A stretch of DNA of 64,000 nt, taken from contig JACDOX010000001.1 in the NCBI GenBank assembly GCA_014549065.1, forward strand, positions 4,765,481 to 4,829,480, in the 5' to 3' direction. Positions 49,686 to 62,461 of the stretch are shown in pieces; position 1 is the stretch's first letter, and every line of letters starts with the position of its first letter. The position numbers and the translations under genes were made by a program. Under the pieces are notes generated by a model, which was not told the origin of the DNA, searched no databases, and saw only the letters and a list, made by a program, of their open reading frames with translations. Origin of the DNA: Cardinalis cardinalis (taxonomy: Eukaryota > Chordata > Aves > Passeriformes > Cardinalidae).

Positions 49686-50665
49686 CTGATATATATCTCA
49701 AATAGCAGATGTAGTTGCTAAGCTGCTCTCCATCATGTTTAGAAAGTCATGACAGCCAGGTAAANTCTTCAGTGACTGGAAAAAGGGAAACTTCATACCT
49801 GTTTCTAAGAAGGATAAAAAGGCAGATCCCAGGAACTGTCACAGACAGTGGGACTGTAACCTCAGCAAGTTAGTGGATGATGAAACACTGAGTAGTGCTG
49901 TTAGTCTCCTTGAGGGAAAAGATGTCATCCAAAGGGGCCTTGGCAGGCCTGAGGAGTGGGCCACTCTGGACCTCATGAAGTCCAATTATGTCCTGCACCT
50001 GTGCTGGGGCAATCTCTGGCACCAGTACAGACAAGGTAATGAATGGACTGAGAGCAGCCCCGCAGACTTGAGNATACTGGTTGACAAAAATCAGATATGA
50101 GCTGGCAATGTGTGATTGCAGCCCAGAAAGCCANTTGTAACCTAGACTGTGTAAAAAGAAATGTGACCAGCAAGTTTACTCTGCTCTTGTGAGACCCCAT
50201 CTGGCACATTGCATCCAGCTCAGGAACCTCAGGACATGAATCTCTTGGAGCAGGTCCAGAGAAGGTCCACAAAAATGATCAGATGGCTGGTACACCTCTC
50301 CTGTGAAGAANGGCTGAAAGAGTTGTGGTTGTTCAGCCTGGAAAAAGAAAGCTCTGGGGACACCGTGTTGCAGCTTTTTAATGCTTAAAGGGGCTTGTAG
50401 GAAACATGGAAAAAGACTTTTTATCAAGGCCTGCAGTAATATGAGAAGAGTCAACAGCTTTAAACTAAAAGTGAATAGGTTTAGATTGGACATAAGGAAG
50501 ATATTTATTATGATGGNAATGCCTCATCCCTGACAGTGTCCAAGCCCAGGTTGGATGGAGCAATGTAGTCTAGTGGAAGGTGTCCCTGCCCATGGCATGG
50601 GGTTGGAACTAGATGATCTTTAAGGGCTCTTCTAGCCCTTAAAGTATAAGTATATCACTCTATGT
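49686..50665 (+). mobile_element. CR1 LINE, ORF2 C-terminal part and 3' end, internally deleted
   Basis: It begins with ORF2 phrases upstream of the RT core ('ctgctctccatcatgtt', 'gtgactggaaaaaggg', 'aagaaggataaaaagg'). It then jumps to the late region, where the frame reads SLLEGKDVIQRGLGRPEEWA, LDLMKSN, VLHLCWGN and WTESSPADL. It continues through 'cagcccagaaagcca', 'gtgagaccccatctgg', 'gttgttcagcctgg' and 'ggaaggtgtccctgccc' to 'gatgatctttaagggctc'. The RT catalytic block is missing between about 49840 and 49870. The terminal microrepeats are eroded (…aagtataagtatatcac…). Confidence 0.92.
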
Positions 50666-53600
50666 CCCTGGTCTCTCCAGCATACTTCTTGGATGCTCTG
50701 TTACCCTGTTATCCTCTCAAAGAAATGATGCTTCACCATTTGGCCACCTCAGGATTTGGACTGATCCCCAGCNCTCTTGTAGCTTGGGCATCCCAAACCC
50801 TGAAAAGGGTTTCTGGTCTGCTTCTTAAAGTAAAAAATATAATAATTGAAACAAATCATGAGGCCTACCATTAAGTCTTTGTAAGAATTCCAAGTGTTAG
50901 ATCTTGTTACTTCACCTAGCATGGGGAATCTACATATAAGGATAAGACAGTAAAAAAAATTAGTCTCTTTACATGTTACCTTATGTCTCTTTCCTCATTA
51001 CTTCTGAGCATCCTTGAAAATTTAGCAGAAGTTCTGGAGCAGANATTCTACAGAAAGGTGTCAGGCAATGATCTTTTCGTTCCATGTGTTTTCCCCGTGG
51101 ACCAAGGTTTCTCTTTCTTTTTTCTCTCTGACTGATCCTGCAGCTAACAAGATGCTGTGGGAGCCTGCCTATTTGTTTCTTTAGTCTTTTTTCTCAGTGA
51201 CCACACAGTTTATGTAAGGCTCTGCTGTTTGTAAGTTCCACTTATTTGCTACACTTTAGTAANGTTTTAAGTAGTATTTTAATCTTCAAATGCCTCCACC
51301 CAGATGTAATTTTGCAGAGACTGTCCTCTTCCTCTGGTTGTGTCAGCTTGGTTGAGGGTTTGCTGCTCTGGGAAAGCGTGGGTGACACAGTTACATTTCT
51401 GCTGGGTTCTGCATCTTTGTTCAGTATTATTCTGAAAGATCACAAGATGTATAAACTGTGCATTGCTGGATTCCCCAAATCAAAACAGGGACAGNGGTCA
51501 GCTATGTAGGAACTGGTAGCTAGCACGTATTTATAAACAGGTGATAAATTACATTTGTGTATGCAGAGTGAAAGATTCAGATAACTAACAGCTTNCTTAA
51601 ATGCCACATAAATTTGGATCCTTCTTCAATGGAAACTGAAAAACTTTTGGTAAACAGCACCTGGTTGGTAGCAGAGAGGAAAAGTGACAGACTCAAGAGA
51701 ACGNGTGATTTTAGGTCCTCAGCACTGGTACTGTCGAAGTGTGGATCTTCTCTTAGTTCTTCATTGGTGTTAAGGATGATGGGACCTTCTGTGTTTGATC
51801 ATCTTGTTGATTCCTCTTACGGGTCTGGATTAAATCCCTAGGCAGAAAATATGTTACACACTGAATGGAGAAGCAAAAACAGCCCTTAGATGAGCAAGGT
51901 GAGGGGCAGCATTGAGGTCCAGCTGCACAAAGGGATGTGACTCCTAACTGCTGCAGAANTCAGTGGGTATATTGAGAAGCTACATTATCTACACTGTGAA
52001 GACATCTCTGTAAATACTCTTTTGTACAAAACTGGTGGAAGTGAGACCTGGATCTTCAGTGGTATTTCACTGCCTAATTTATATTTAGGCANTGTCATCT
52101 CTGGATGCTCTGCTTCCTATGGAGCAGGGAAGCTTAAGATTTGTTTTCTTAATACTCATTATATTTTTGGAACCTCATTGATCATCCTGCCTGTTTAATT
52201 CTGTGCTCTGGGTGATAAGGCTCCAAACACAGCTGTATCTAGTGNAGGGCTGCTACAGTGCACTATGATTTCCAGCTACATTGCACACCACCGTAAATAC
52301 CCCCCCCAATAAAATCTGGTTCACTGGAACACTCAAAGCTGCTGGCTGCCAGGGAATGTTCCTTAATGAGGGTAAGGAGTACTTGAACACATCTATGACT
52401 TGGCAACCCTTCCTGCTTTTTATAAGCTACTATACACTTCAGAGAGAAAATATCTTAGAGGCTACTTTTTAATGGGACAAGTTTACTTAAGAGCTGAGTG
52501 GAGTTGGTGCCAGTAGTTCTGTTTTGTTCTAGCTTAATATTAGCCTTGTCAAAGTTCTTATAGCGTCTCCTGGGTGTTTCTGTATTACATACCATATAAA
52601 GCTGGTTTTGGGAGCCAAGAATTTTGGCTGGAATATATATTATAGTGGTCTCATTATATTTTTCTAAAGTGTATCAGAGGTGGCCCTATATTAAAGATCC
52701 ATGGAGCAAGGNTGAATTTTTTTCTTTCTCCCTTCTGGTTTTGCCTTAGCCCACACTGCAGACATTGGATCCAGAATTTGAGCCAACCCAAGTCTGAGGG
52801 TTATTTGGGATCCAAGGTCTTGGTTTGGCCTGTAATAAAATTTGGATAATTAGTGATTTTTTTTTAGACGATACCCTAGATTTTGAAAATCACCAGACTT
52901 TTGGGAGGGTGCTTTTGGTTTGGGCCTGCACTAGCAACTACTACACGAAAAGATTCCTTTCTCGTCTTGCTGACATAAGTATTCACTCAAAGACAGCTTG
53001 CCAACATGGTGCAACATGTGGTGCATCCTGCCTTGCCTCTCTGAGAAGATGTGTGTTTTATGACTGCTTGGTGCTTTCTTACTGACAGACATCATTAGGT
53101 GGTGGACTTGGCAAAGTTTTTGCATCAGAGGGCATCCAGCCCATCTTTTCTAGAGTGTTTGTGTGGGAAGCTGGATCCTTTTCTGGCTGCACAAAGGAAA
53201 AAGGGAGCTGTTGTAAGAAGGCCATGCTTTGTCTCAGGAGAATCCTGGCTACCACAGAAAAGATGGAGAGAATGTGTTGAGATGTGGATGAGATTTGTTA
53301 AAATTATATTTGAGCTTTAAGCCTATGTCAGACTTAAGAAAACACGGCAAAGAACCATTCTTATTCCCTTTTGTTTTTTTTTACCTATTCTCCTGTGCTA
53401 GATTTTGAGTTTGGTATGATCTCATTACCTGAAAAGCAGCTGTATGAGCCATAAACAGTGCAATTGAACCCTTGACAAAAATACTGTGGCAGAACCAGGT
53501 GCTGCTTTATGTGCACAGCAGAGCAGCAGCGCAGCCTTGCCTTGGTTTCANTGTGGTGCAGTTGGTGGTGCCCATGTGGGATGGGTGAAAGGATCCATTG

Positions 53601-53714
53601 CTCCCTCCTGTACCTACAGCAGCTCTCTGTGGGACAGTCCAGCATGTCTCCCTTCATGATCCTCTTAACCTGGCCAGGGGCTGATGCNAGCATGCTTCAC
53701 TGTACACCAGCTTT
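50666..53714. other. Unique non-coding sequence
   Basis: I recognise no gene or repeat in this stretch. A CCCCCCC run lies near 52303. Frames are under 90 codons and show no motif. Confidence 0.5.
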
Positions 53715-53719
53715 CCAGG
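53715..53719. repeat. Target-site duplication, left copy (CCAGG)
   Basis: CCAGG directly left of the LTR, repeated exactly at 54378-54382. Confidence 0.9.
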
Positions 53720-53940
53720 TGTCCTGGATTGCCAAGCAAATTCTATCCCATTTGNCATCTGTATGGCAGTTGTCTTCTGTTAAGTAGGCAGTTTTCCTTA
53801 TCTCTTCCACAATCACTCCTCCCTCNGGGNAGACATCTGCTGATAATAGGCTATTGAATGTCACTGCAGGACTGATAAGAACTACAGCATCCCATTGTGA
53901 GATGCTCCACCCAGAGGGAGGAGCCAAGCATTCCTATCCG

Positions 53941-53947
53941 GATATAA
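53941..53947 (+). promoter_or_regulatory. TATA-like box in ERVL LTR
   Basis: GATATAA is followed at once by four Ns (53948-53951), so the exact box is partly masked. It lies about 220 bp into the LTR, where a U3 promoter is expected. Confidence 0.5.
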
Positions 53948-54125
53948 NNNNGAGGTTCTGGAACACCAGCACAGCTTTCTCCACTGGATTTCCTGCAGGA
54001 ACAGCTGCCTCTTCCACTGGATCTTCAGAGGAAGACTACACCTTTCTACAGGATCCTTGCTCCAACAGAACCACACCTGACACTCCAGGAGGACTGCAGC
54101 CACAATTCCAATTGGACTGCTATCA

Positions 54126-54146
54126 ACACCCTGACCAACAGGGTGT
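54126..54146. repeat. 8-bp stem hairpin in ERVL LTR
   Basis: ACACCCTG (54126-54133) pairs with CAGGGTGT (54139-54146) around a 5-nt loop. It lies about 75 bp upstream of the poly(A) signal, a place where R-region RNA structure occurs in many retroelements. Confidence 0.6.
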
Positions 54147-54221
54147 CAGGGTGTATTCTGACTCTGTCAGTGTTGTTTTAGTTTACTGCATTGTTTATTT
54201 TATCTTTTTATTTTCTTCCCT

Positions 54222-54227
54222 AATAAA
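54222..54227 (+). terminator. Poly(A) signal AATAAA in ERVL LTR
   Basis: AATAAA lies 150 bp before the LTR end, downstream of a T-rich stretch, in the position of an R/U5 polyadenylation signal. It could end transcripts that read through this LTR on the plus strand. Confidence 0.6.
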
Positions 54228-54377
54228 GAACTGTTATTCCTGCTCCCATATTTTTGCCTGAGAGCNCTCCCTTAATTTCAAATTTATAACAATTCGGAGG
54301 GAGGGGGTTTACATTTTTCCATTTCAGGAGAGGCTCCTGCCTTCCTCAGCAGACACCTGTCTTTCCAAACCAAGACA

Positions 54378-54382
54378 CCAGG
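54378..54382. repeat. Target-site duplication, right copy (CCAGG)
   Basis: Exact repeat of 53715-53719; it fixes the right edge of the LTR. Confidence 0.9.
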
Positions 54383-55469
54383 TTATCCAGAACTGCTCCT
54401 AAAAGCAAGAAAACAAAGTGAAGAGTTGATGTACACGAATCTGTGTGAAGAAGGTTAATCTGAACATGAATGGAAGGCAAACTTCCAGCTGGGCAGACTT
54501 ACTGGTGTATATTAACACCAAATATTTATGTTCTGGAGGCATGCTTTTCTGACAGGTGGTGGTAAACAAGGCTACTTTGCTCTGTAGTTTTCAGGAAACC
54601 TGATTTTCTCTCTTCATAGCAGTTTCGGAAAAAAACTCAAAACTCAGTGACACTGAATGAGCTACAAAGATGAACTAACAAGCCTTTTCAGCTTTAACAC
54701 TCAGAGTACAGAGACACTGTTTTCNACTGTTAAATTTCACCCCAAATTTTAAATTTTTCATTAAGTCATTTCAGTGTCCAAATCCATTAGGAAAAAAAGT
54801 CACATGCAAACAGTTTAATTGTATTATGTAAATATTCAAAGGAGACAGGGAGAGGAAGGCTGTATGGAGGGAAGCAGGAGGAGTTCTTTTTCCAGGCCTG
54901 CCCCGTTTTCTGACGTTGTTTTGGCCCAACCAGTTCATTTTTCAAAATTCTCAGTTACAGAGGGGAAAACAATGCCTCCATGTCTCATGTGGCTTTCAGT
55001 GTCCGTTGTCTTCGCCAAGTATTGTCAATTTCTTAAACAAAATTCTTTTATTTAAGAAATTGGCCTTATATAAAGGCAAAATTTCTTGTGAACTCTAGAA
55101 GGTGATTTTTCACTTGGCCTCATTTTGACTATTTANTGAAGCTACTACCTAAAGGTAGTGAATGAATCAAAATGGTTTTATCTATTTAGATTGGTGAAAC
55201 CATAAAAAGAAGACCAAGATTCCAGTTGCATTACTGTTTATTTTTAGAGCAGATTCTGAACAAATGAAACAAATTGCCTTTCCCATGCTGGAGTAAATAC
55301 CAACAGATNTAACCCTTTCTCTAATCTAAAATAAACCTTTCCCAGTCTTANCCATTCCCTTTCCTAAAATGTCCAGGATGAGAGCTGGCACTGTGCCCTC
55401 CAGGTTTGGAGCTGCAGGCTTCCACAGAGCGGTGGATGAGGAGCAAGTGTGGAGCTGGCTGAAGTCAGG

Positions 55470-55510
55470 GATTGGAAGGGCTGGAGGGATTTGATTGGAA
55501 GGGCTGGAGG
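55470..55510. repeat. 18-bp direct duplication (period 23)
   Basis: GATTGGAAGGGCTGGAGG at 55470-55487 and again, exactly, at 55493-55510. Confidence 0.9.
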
Positions 55511-56790
55511 CTGAGTTAGAGCACACTGCTGACCTACTGCCCTTGGAAGTGCACTGGTAGTTACTACAGTGCTCATAACCAAGGATATACAATAGAAGTT
55601 ACAAATACAGGGATAGTGAAGACGAGCCAACAATCCGTCGGATTGAAATCCTTGAAGGACCTTGTAAATACTTTAATGTTTACACAGGGCCTGTATATTT
55701 TCACAATTACCTTTCCATGAGCCCAAAATGTTTTAACACTGGAATGTTTTCAGGCTTTAAGAAGTTATATTTTCTGATACGTCTGAAAACTGCAGGCTCA
55801 GCTTCTCTATTGGCCCATTTTTTTCTCATGAACAATTAAAGCTGGATTCCTTTTTACCCCCAAATATGCAGAATGTAAATGGTGAGTTCTACTAAAGTTA
55901 TGTATTGATTATGATCACAGTGCAGTAAGAAGAAAATGGTTTGAATTTACAAGGGAATGTTGTACCATAAATTGGCAAAAAGATGCACCTACAGTATTTG
56001 CCTCTATTATAATTAAGAAGTGATAAGAAAATGATTTTTCTGTAGAGAGATTTTTGAGAGAAACAAATTCATAAGAAGTTTGAAAGGTTTGAGGCAGCTC
56101 TTTAAAACCTCAGGGTGAATGTTTGGAGGCATGAAGACATAGATCATGTGTAGGGAATTTTGCAGCAGCTGAGTGTTCCTCTGGTTTCTGTCACAAGGCG
56201 CTTCTCTTTTCTGTCCAAAACAAGGCTCCTGTTAGAGTGTGAATGGGACTGTCATGGAGCTGGCACACCTGCTGCATGTATTAGACAAGCAGTGACAATG
56301 GATTGGTACTTAATATGAGGCTCTGGCTCTTGCTGTGAGGTCCATTGTGAATCGGCTGTAAGGTCCATAGTGAGTGTAACACAGATCCCTTTTGGCTCAC
56401 GGACAAGACTTTCTGCCTGATGTTGAGAGAGGGATAACAAATCCACAGTGACTTTTGGTGGTGTTTTCTATTTCTGGGGAGTCCTGAGAAACCAAAAGAA
56501 GTGACTTCTGCACACTTTCTGGAGAAGGAAAGGCGCTGAAGCAGCATCTGGAACTAATAACCTGTGTTTCACAGCTCACTGGTGGGCAGCAAGGGAGCCG
56601 CTCCGGCTCCAGCAGGCCCTTACGTAAAACCTGCACACAGTGATTTTCAGCTGTGGGAAATCTGAAACGGCTTCTGCTGGCCCAGGGAGGAGGAGACTGC
56701 CTGACTCCCTGTTGGTTCACCTGGGACAACAGGCTCCCTGCAAGGGCATCACCGCAGCCTTCAGATGTGGTAGCACGCAGGTGGAGCATG

Positions 56791-56814
56791 CACATACACA
56801 CACACACACACACA
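56791..56814. repeat. (CA)n microsatellite
   Basis: About eleven CA units with one interruption (cacatacacaca…). Confidence 0.9.
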
Positions 56815-56833
56815 GGAAAATCACATCCAGCCA

Positions 56834-57250
56834 TCAAATGGGGTATTCCACTAATTGGAAAGTCTGTTCTGGTGTCTGGCCACCATTTGGCAGATACTGA
56901 CAGTTTCCACTTAAAGGCAGCCAGCCTCGCCAGAAAGCCAGCTGTGTGGCTGATCTCATGAAGATGTCATTGAACAGCGCTTTGAACTCCTTCAAGAAAT
57001 GGTGGGTCTGATTCAAGGCAGGCTGGAATCCCCTGGGGGTCTTTGCTGATGTGGGAATACAGACATCCATTGACGTAATAGTTACACCTCAGCGCTCCTG
57101 AGTTGTATATAAGGATATCATCTTCATTCTGGCACCGGGGACTCCTTCCAAGTTCACCTTAAGCTGAAACAGAATCTCTTTGCTGTTCATAGGTCACTTT
57201 TTCTGTTCCTGTGAATGTTGCTACATCTTCATAAATATTGGTAGGTTGTC
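56834..57250. other. Possible decayed coding remnant, orientation unresolved
   Basis: Three frames are almost open across this segment and cross the same CpG-containing stretch. On the minus strand, one frame reads KEILFQLKVNLEGVPGARMK then a TGA, then TSMDVCIPTSAKTPRGFQPA… to a stop at 56834. A second reads NIYEDVATFTGTEKVTYEQQ then a TAA and stays open to about 56965. On the plus strand, a frame reads GWNPLGVFADVGIQTSIDV with three stops. I cannot assign a family. It could be a processed pseudogene, an old exon or chance. The sequence is richer in CpG than its surroundings. Confidence 0.25.
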
Positions 57251-60200
57251 GTAATGGTTGCCATGATGAAAAGACTTATTTATTAAAAAAGAAGAAACAG
57301 ATGGCACAAAATAATTCAATGAATTTCAGCATGCTTGAGAAATGAAATACCCATTTAGAAATATCAGTTTTGAGAAGGTGGTAAATGCTGTCTCACACAA
57401 TTGGGAGTACGCTGAGTGTATACAGAGTGACAGCAGAAGTAAGGCAAAAATTAAAAGACATAGAATGGAGTAGTTTTATGAAAAGCATTAAAGAGATGAG
57501 CATAGTTTTATTAGCTGCTGCCATTTCAATACATGGAGTTCTAACAGTAGGTGAATGGGACACAAAANCCATGTTAGAAAAAGCCTCAGGAAGCTGAATC
57601 CTGGTGTTGGGGAGAAAGGAGGAAGGAGAAAGAGAAAGCAAGTCACACACACAAAAATTCTGTTCCCAGAATTGTAGGTGCATATATCGACCACATTTCA
57701 CTATAAATAAACTACCAGGTGCAGAGACAGCCACTTATTTCCCGGAAGAGCAGAAAGTAATAGCAGCATCCAGGGCACTATTTTTAACACATTCTGCACT
57801 TTTAGTGGAGAGTCCTTGCTGTAAGTNATAACTGAAGTAAAAACATGTGCTGCAGTGAATGGTATGCAAAAAGCAGGGGGATTAGTTAAAGGAATTTTTT
57901 TTTAAATTATGAAAGTTTGTAGAAATCTGTAGTTCAAAGTGTTTTTATGAAAAATTATTTATGGTTCCTAATCTGAAAGAGCTATCAGGGGGATATAGTT
58001 CTTTTAGAAAAGGGAATGCTGAAGTTGGAGGGGTTAAATGCCTTTCCCATGGAAGTTGATTGTACAGCTGGAAGGAGAAGTGCTTTTGCTTGAAATTCTG
58101 GTTAAAAATGTCAAAACCCTATATTTACTGGACTGGGAACAGGGTGCAATCTGTATCTCTAGGTAACTAATGTTGTGTTTTAATAACCTGACTACACTTT
58201 TCCACTACAAAGTGTCTGATTTTCAGAGGGATTGAGAAATTTGAAATATTTGTCATATTTTTTTTTCCATCTGTGTTACTTTAGTTTACTTGTTTTGTAA
58301 TCTATTAGACCTAAACCTCGATACCCATTTTGACTAGAACATCACCTGATAATCTGTGCCTGATTATTAAAACAGACATAGCTGTCACTGTCCATTCCCA
58401 AACATTTTAAAGCCAGAATTTTTAATATACTAGTTGGTGCTTTCTTGGACCAGGGAGAGTGGAAAAACTAAGGTGGCTGGTGCAGTACATGAGGGTGGAG
58501 GCCTTGAATGAAGCTTTTATAAAAACTGTCTCACAGGAGATTTCCTCTCTTCTTTCCAGTTTGGATTAGGTTTTCTGGCATACGTTTGCAAGAAACTCAT
58601 CATGTCTTTGCATTCAAACTGCAAAAGCCAGCTTAGTACTTTGTGAATTTCCCTTGGAAATTGCTCTGTAGTGNTTCATCCAGAGAAGATGCATTTCCCT
58701 GTTTGTTTGGTTATAAGCAAATTCACAAGGCATTTATTTTAGTGCTCAATTTACTTGCTTCTCTCACTTCTCTCTTCTCCATTCCTATGGAAGTTTGTTT
58801 GAAATATTTCTTTGAATTTAGATAGCTTGTACTGGTGTCTTTTTGAGAAATTACTTTCTTTGCCTCTCGTTGGTTATAATGCCAGGGCAGATGGATTTAA
58901 CACAAGCTTAACCCTTTTGTTTTTGGAAAAGAATAGTACAGGCTTAGATAATAACTTGGAAAATACAAGGATAGCTGAATCATTGCCATTCTTAATACAG
59001 CAATAATCAGCAATGTGTTCNAGGGTTAACCCATCAATATCTGACACTGGATCCTTCTGTCTGTGGACACTTACACACATTCATACATGTTCTCTCTTGA
59101 GCTGGCTCTGCAGTACTTGCAGGGCTCCTTCTCTCCTGACCATTCAGCTGAGCAGCCTTGGCAGGAGGGTGTTTGCTCCTGGCCCCCTGAGAGCCTGGCG
59201 CTGCATCATCCTGTGTCTTGGAGATCCCAGGTGAAGGCTCATAATCAATCCCCACAGCTGAGGTGAGAACCCATTTTGGATTCTCTGATGTTTCTACCAA
59301 AAGTGGGCTTTAACAGGTCATGTCTGTTGGATGCCACTCTTCAGTGGCCACGGTGCAACACCTTCTGTTGGACTTGCAGACCTGGTGAGACCAGATGTGC
59401 ACCAGACAGCTGCTTGTTGGAAATGAGACATTTCCACCCCTGCTACTAATCACATGGAGAAATGCTCGGTTCTGGACAGAAACACCAACTGAGTTTAGAT
59501 GCATTCAGGTTTGGGTGGAAGCAGTGAGCAGGCACTGTCAATAGCTCTGAATATTTAGATGCCTGTACACCCCTAAATATTGACANGGCTAATGAAAGCT
59601 GCTAATTACAATTTGTAATTTGTTTTTGGACTTGTAGGGTGAAAACTTAGTCAAGAACTATGACTTTTATATTTTACCTATGGCTTTGCAGGTGGTGAAT
59701 TGAGGCCATGGTGGTTAAGTTGCTGTTTTTATAGTTCTAGCATGTGGATCCACTTCCATGATTCTTTACCTGTTTATCCCAAGGTCATGCACATCCTAAC
59801 TAATTTATTTGTAGCTAAATGCCCTTGCATAAACAACTGCATCTATACAAAGTGGGTAGAAGATGCTGTTCTTCTAACTTAGCAGTATTTTATACTGATA
59901 GTGCTGGTGGGAAAAACTTCATAAGAATGAAGGAAAAAAAAGGTAAAGGAACAGAAAAGCAAACTCTTGGAAGAAAATCTCCAAACTTTCAACATTTTCC
60001 CAATCTTTCCCACCCCTCATCCTTCTTGTCCCAATCCATCTCTTTTCCAAAACACAGAGACTTTTTCATCTCTGACCTTTGTTTCCTTTCTGTTCTGCCA
60101 TTTTTCAAGCATTAGAGAGAGACAATTTACCAGCAGATTATGAGACCTTGTGGAAATCCATTTTTCTTTAGTGTACAGTAGTTAAACACATATAACTTTC

Positions 60201-62461
60201 AAATCCTCTCTGGGAAATAAGTGACAGGGAGACATTCAGCTAACCCAAACAACACATTTCACAGTAAGTGCTGTTCTACCAAAAGGCCTTTAGACTGAAT
60301 AGCTAAATGTCTCCTCATTTAAGGATATTGAGGGAGCCAGGATCAGGGGATGCTGGGAAGCTTGTTGTCTTACAGTCCATGTAAATATTTGTAGATATTC
60401 TGAAGGGAGTCTGAACCCTGCAAAACTTCTGGCTCCTGAATTAGCCATAAGGATTTCTCACTTGGTTTAGTGCTCAACTAAAATAGAGACAGCAAGGAGT
60501 CGTAGGCCTGGTCTGCCGTGCAAAGTTCCACTGAAGAGTGATTTTCAATAGAGCTAATTAAACAAAAGCACATCATAGCCTGCATGCACTTACATCAAAG
60601 CACACAGAGATTTTGTAGGTTTAATTTAACTTTAAATCAGCTTAAATGTGTCTATTTCATGGGCTAGCACTGAGTGGAGTAAATCAATTTTAAATTTAAT
60701 TAAAGCGGTGTTCTTTTCCAGTGTAAGGAGGTCTTATAGGCTTTTCTGTTTCCCTTTATTGATCTCAATGGTATTCTATGAAAATGCTAANAAAACTCTT
60801 ATTTTTCACACACCTTACTTGCGAAGCTACTGAATTCAGTCATCTGCATATGATTAACATTTTTGCACTACATGTGTACTATTCTGTTACATAGTGAGAT
60901 CCCTATTGGTATGTAATTTTTGGATAAGCTTTTTCACAGTTTGTTTTCACTAAATGTCTTGTTGAAAAGAAAATTAGTGAGCCTGTGACAAGTATGAAGA
61001 AATCTTTTTTATGACTTTTAAGGCAAGGAAAAAAGAATTTGTATTTAAATGTAAGCAATTTCCTGTGATGTTGTGAGTTTGTTCACAATGGGGTAACCTT
61101 AAAGGTGATAGATAGTAAGAAAACAAATATAAATAAACAAACTGTATTTATAATGTAGTAGCAGCTACAGGTCATCATAGCAGTGTGGCTTGTTCAATAC
61201 TAGAATGAATACTCTGTATTTCCAGCAAAACGAAATATATTGAAAAAAAAGAACTTTCTAGTCTCAGAACATGCATGAATAGTGGAGACTAGAACAGAAT
61301 AACTCTATTACTTGCCAATGTTCATAACACAGGTAAGTAATTTTAACATCCTCCAACCTGAGAAGTTCCCCTTAGCTAATGAGCCTGTCCTCTTAATTGC
61401 TCAAATTCCTGACCATACTCAGACAAAAAACCACCACAAGTATTAAGCAACCCCCAAAACATTCTCCTGAGAGCTATTTATCCAAGATGCAGTGGTCAGT
61501 CAGGGCAGTAAAACAGTGGTTTACAAGAAGCCCAAATAAAACCCAGAGCTGTCCTGAGCAGGATGGCCTGTGGTGAGTCAATGGATAAACATTCTCAGTG
61601 CAGAAAGAAAAAAAGGGGAGAAACAGCCTAAAATGGATGAAGGAAAGTCTGTGAATAAATCCAAGCAAGCAGTGTTGCCTGTGTTCTCATGCACCTTAAT
61701 GCTTGTCATGTGTTTGAATTAGGATTATGCTTCCCTCCCACCCACCTTTAAGTCTTTTTAATAATCTGAAACTTACATAAAATATGGAATAAATCTATTT
61801 GAAGAAAATCTCTCTTGTACTGCAGGTTGTCTGAGGAAACCTCCGTGTTTTGATTAGATCGGTTATGGTTAGATCCTTAACAATTTATTTCAGTGGGAAA
61901 ACTTCCATTGGATTCAATAGCAACAGGGTCTGAACTACATTTTCATGAATCATTTCAAGACAGTTTGCCATTCAGGAATACTGGCTTCTTACCAAATGAC
62001 TTTTTNAGTTAGATCATAAGGCAGATTGTCTTCATTCCATGTTATATCCAGTCCCATGGATATGGTCTTGAAAGCAACTTGAAACTTGGATATCATAACT
62101 TTGGTAAAATTGCCTTAGTACTTTAACACATTATGCTNCTATAGTGAGTTATGTTTTGGGAGAAAATGTTTGCACAAATCTTATAAAAGAAAAATTTACA
62201 CTGGATCTATTTTTGTAGTGTGGCTGCAGCTCTGTGTCTCTCTTTGAGGTAAATTTATTAAAGTAGGACAGGCCTACTTGATAAAATCCAAATGTAAGTA
62301 CCCTGCATTATTCCATAAAAAGGCATTTTCAGCATGGTAAGTGAAATGTCCTTGATTGAAACTGCATTTCAAAACCAAGGCCTTTGTTGCATCAACACAA
62401 GCATGCAGCAGCAGTGGCACTCACCAGATGAGCAAAGTGTCCTTTGGGAGGCTTTTGGGCA

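Larger units (their letters stand above)
53720..54377 (+). mobile_element. Solo LTR, ERVL-type (5-bp TSD)
   Basis: A complete 658-bp LTR begins TGTCCTGGATTGCC and ends CCAAACCAAGACA, flanked by a perfect 5-bp duplication (CCAGG at 53715-53719 and 54378-54382). A 5-bp duplication is the rule for class III (ERVL) elements. A TATA-type box lies at 53941-53947 and AATAAA at 54222-54227, in promoter-then-poly(A) order. There is no internal retroviral sequence on either side, so it is a solo LTR. From memory it resembles long ERVL LTRs common in songbirds. The exact duplication and largely intact sequence suggest a fairly recent insertion, the youngest-looking retroelement in the window along with the nested LTR. 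Confidence 0.93.
54383..62461. other. Mostly unique non-coding sequence
   Basis: No transposon is recognised. It contains a 23-bp-period duplication (55470-55510), a CA repeat (56791-56814) and a nearly open region at 56834-57250 that may be a decayed coding remnant (separate entry). Otherwise I see nothing I can name. Confidence 0.5.

Noticed and set aside
53854..54261. 135-codon plus-strand frame
   Set aside because: It lies entirely inside the ERVL-type LTR and crosses the four-N gap, so it is not a gene.
56397..56837. 146-codon minus-strand open frame
   Set aside because: It starts inside a CA microsatellite (VCVCVCMCM-type translation) and has no domain, so it is an artefact of the repeat.
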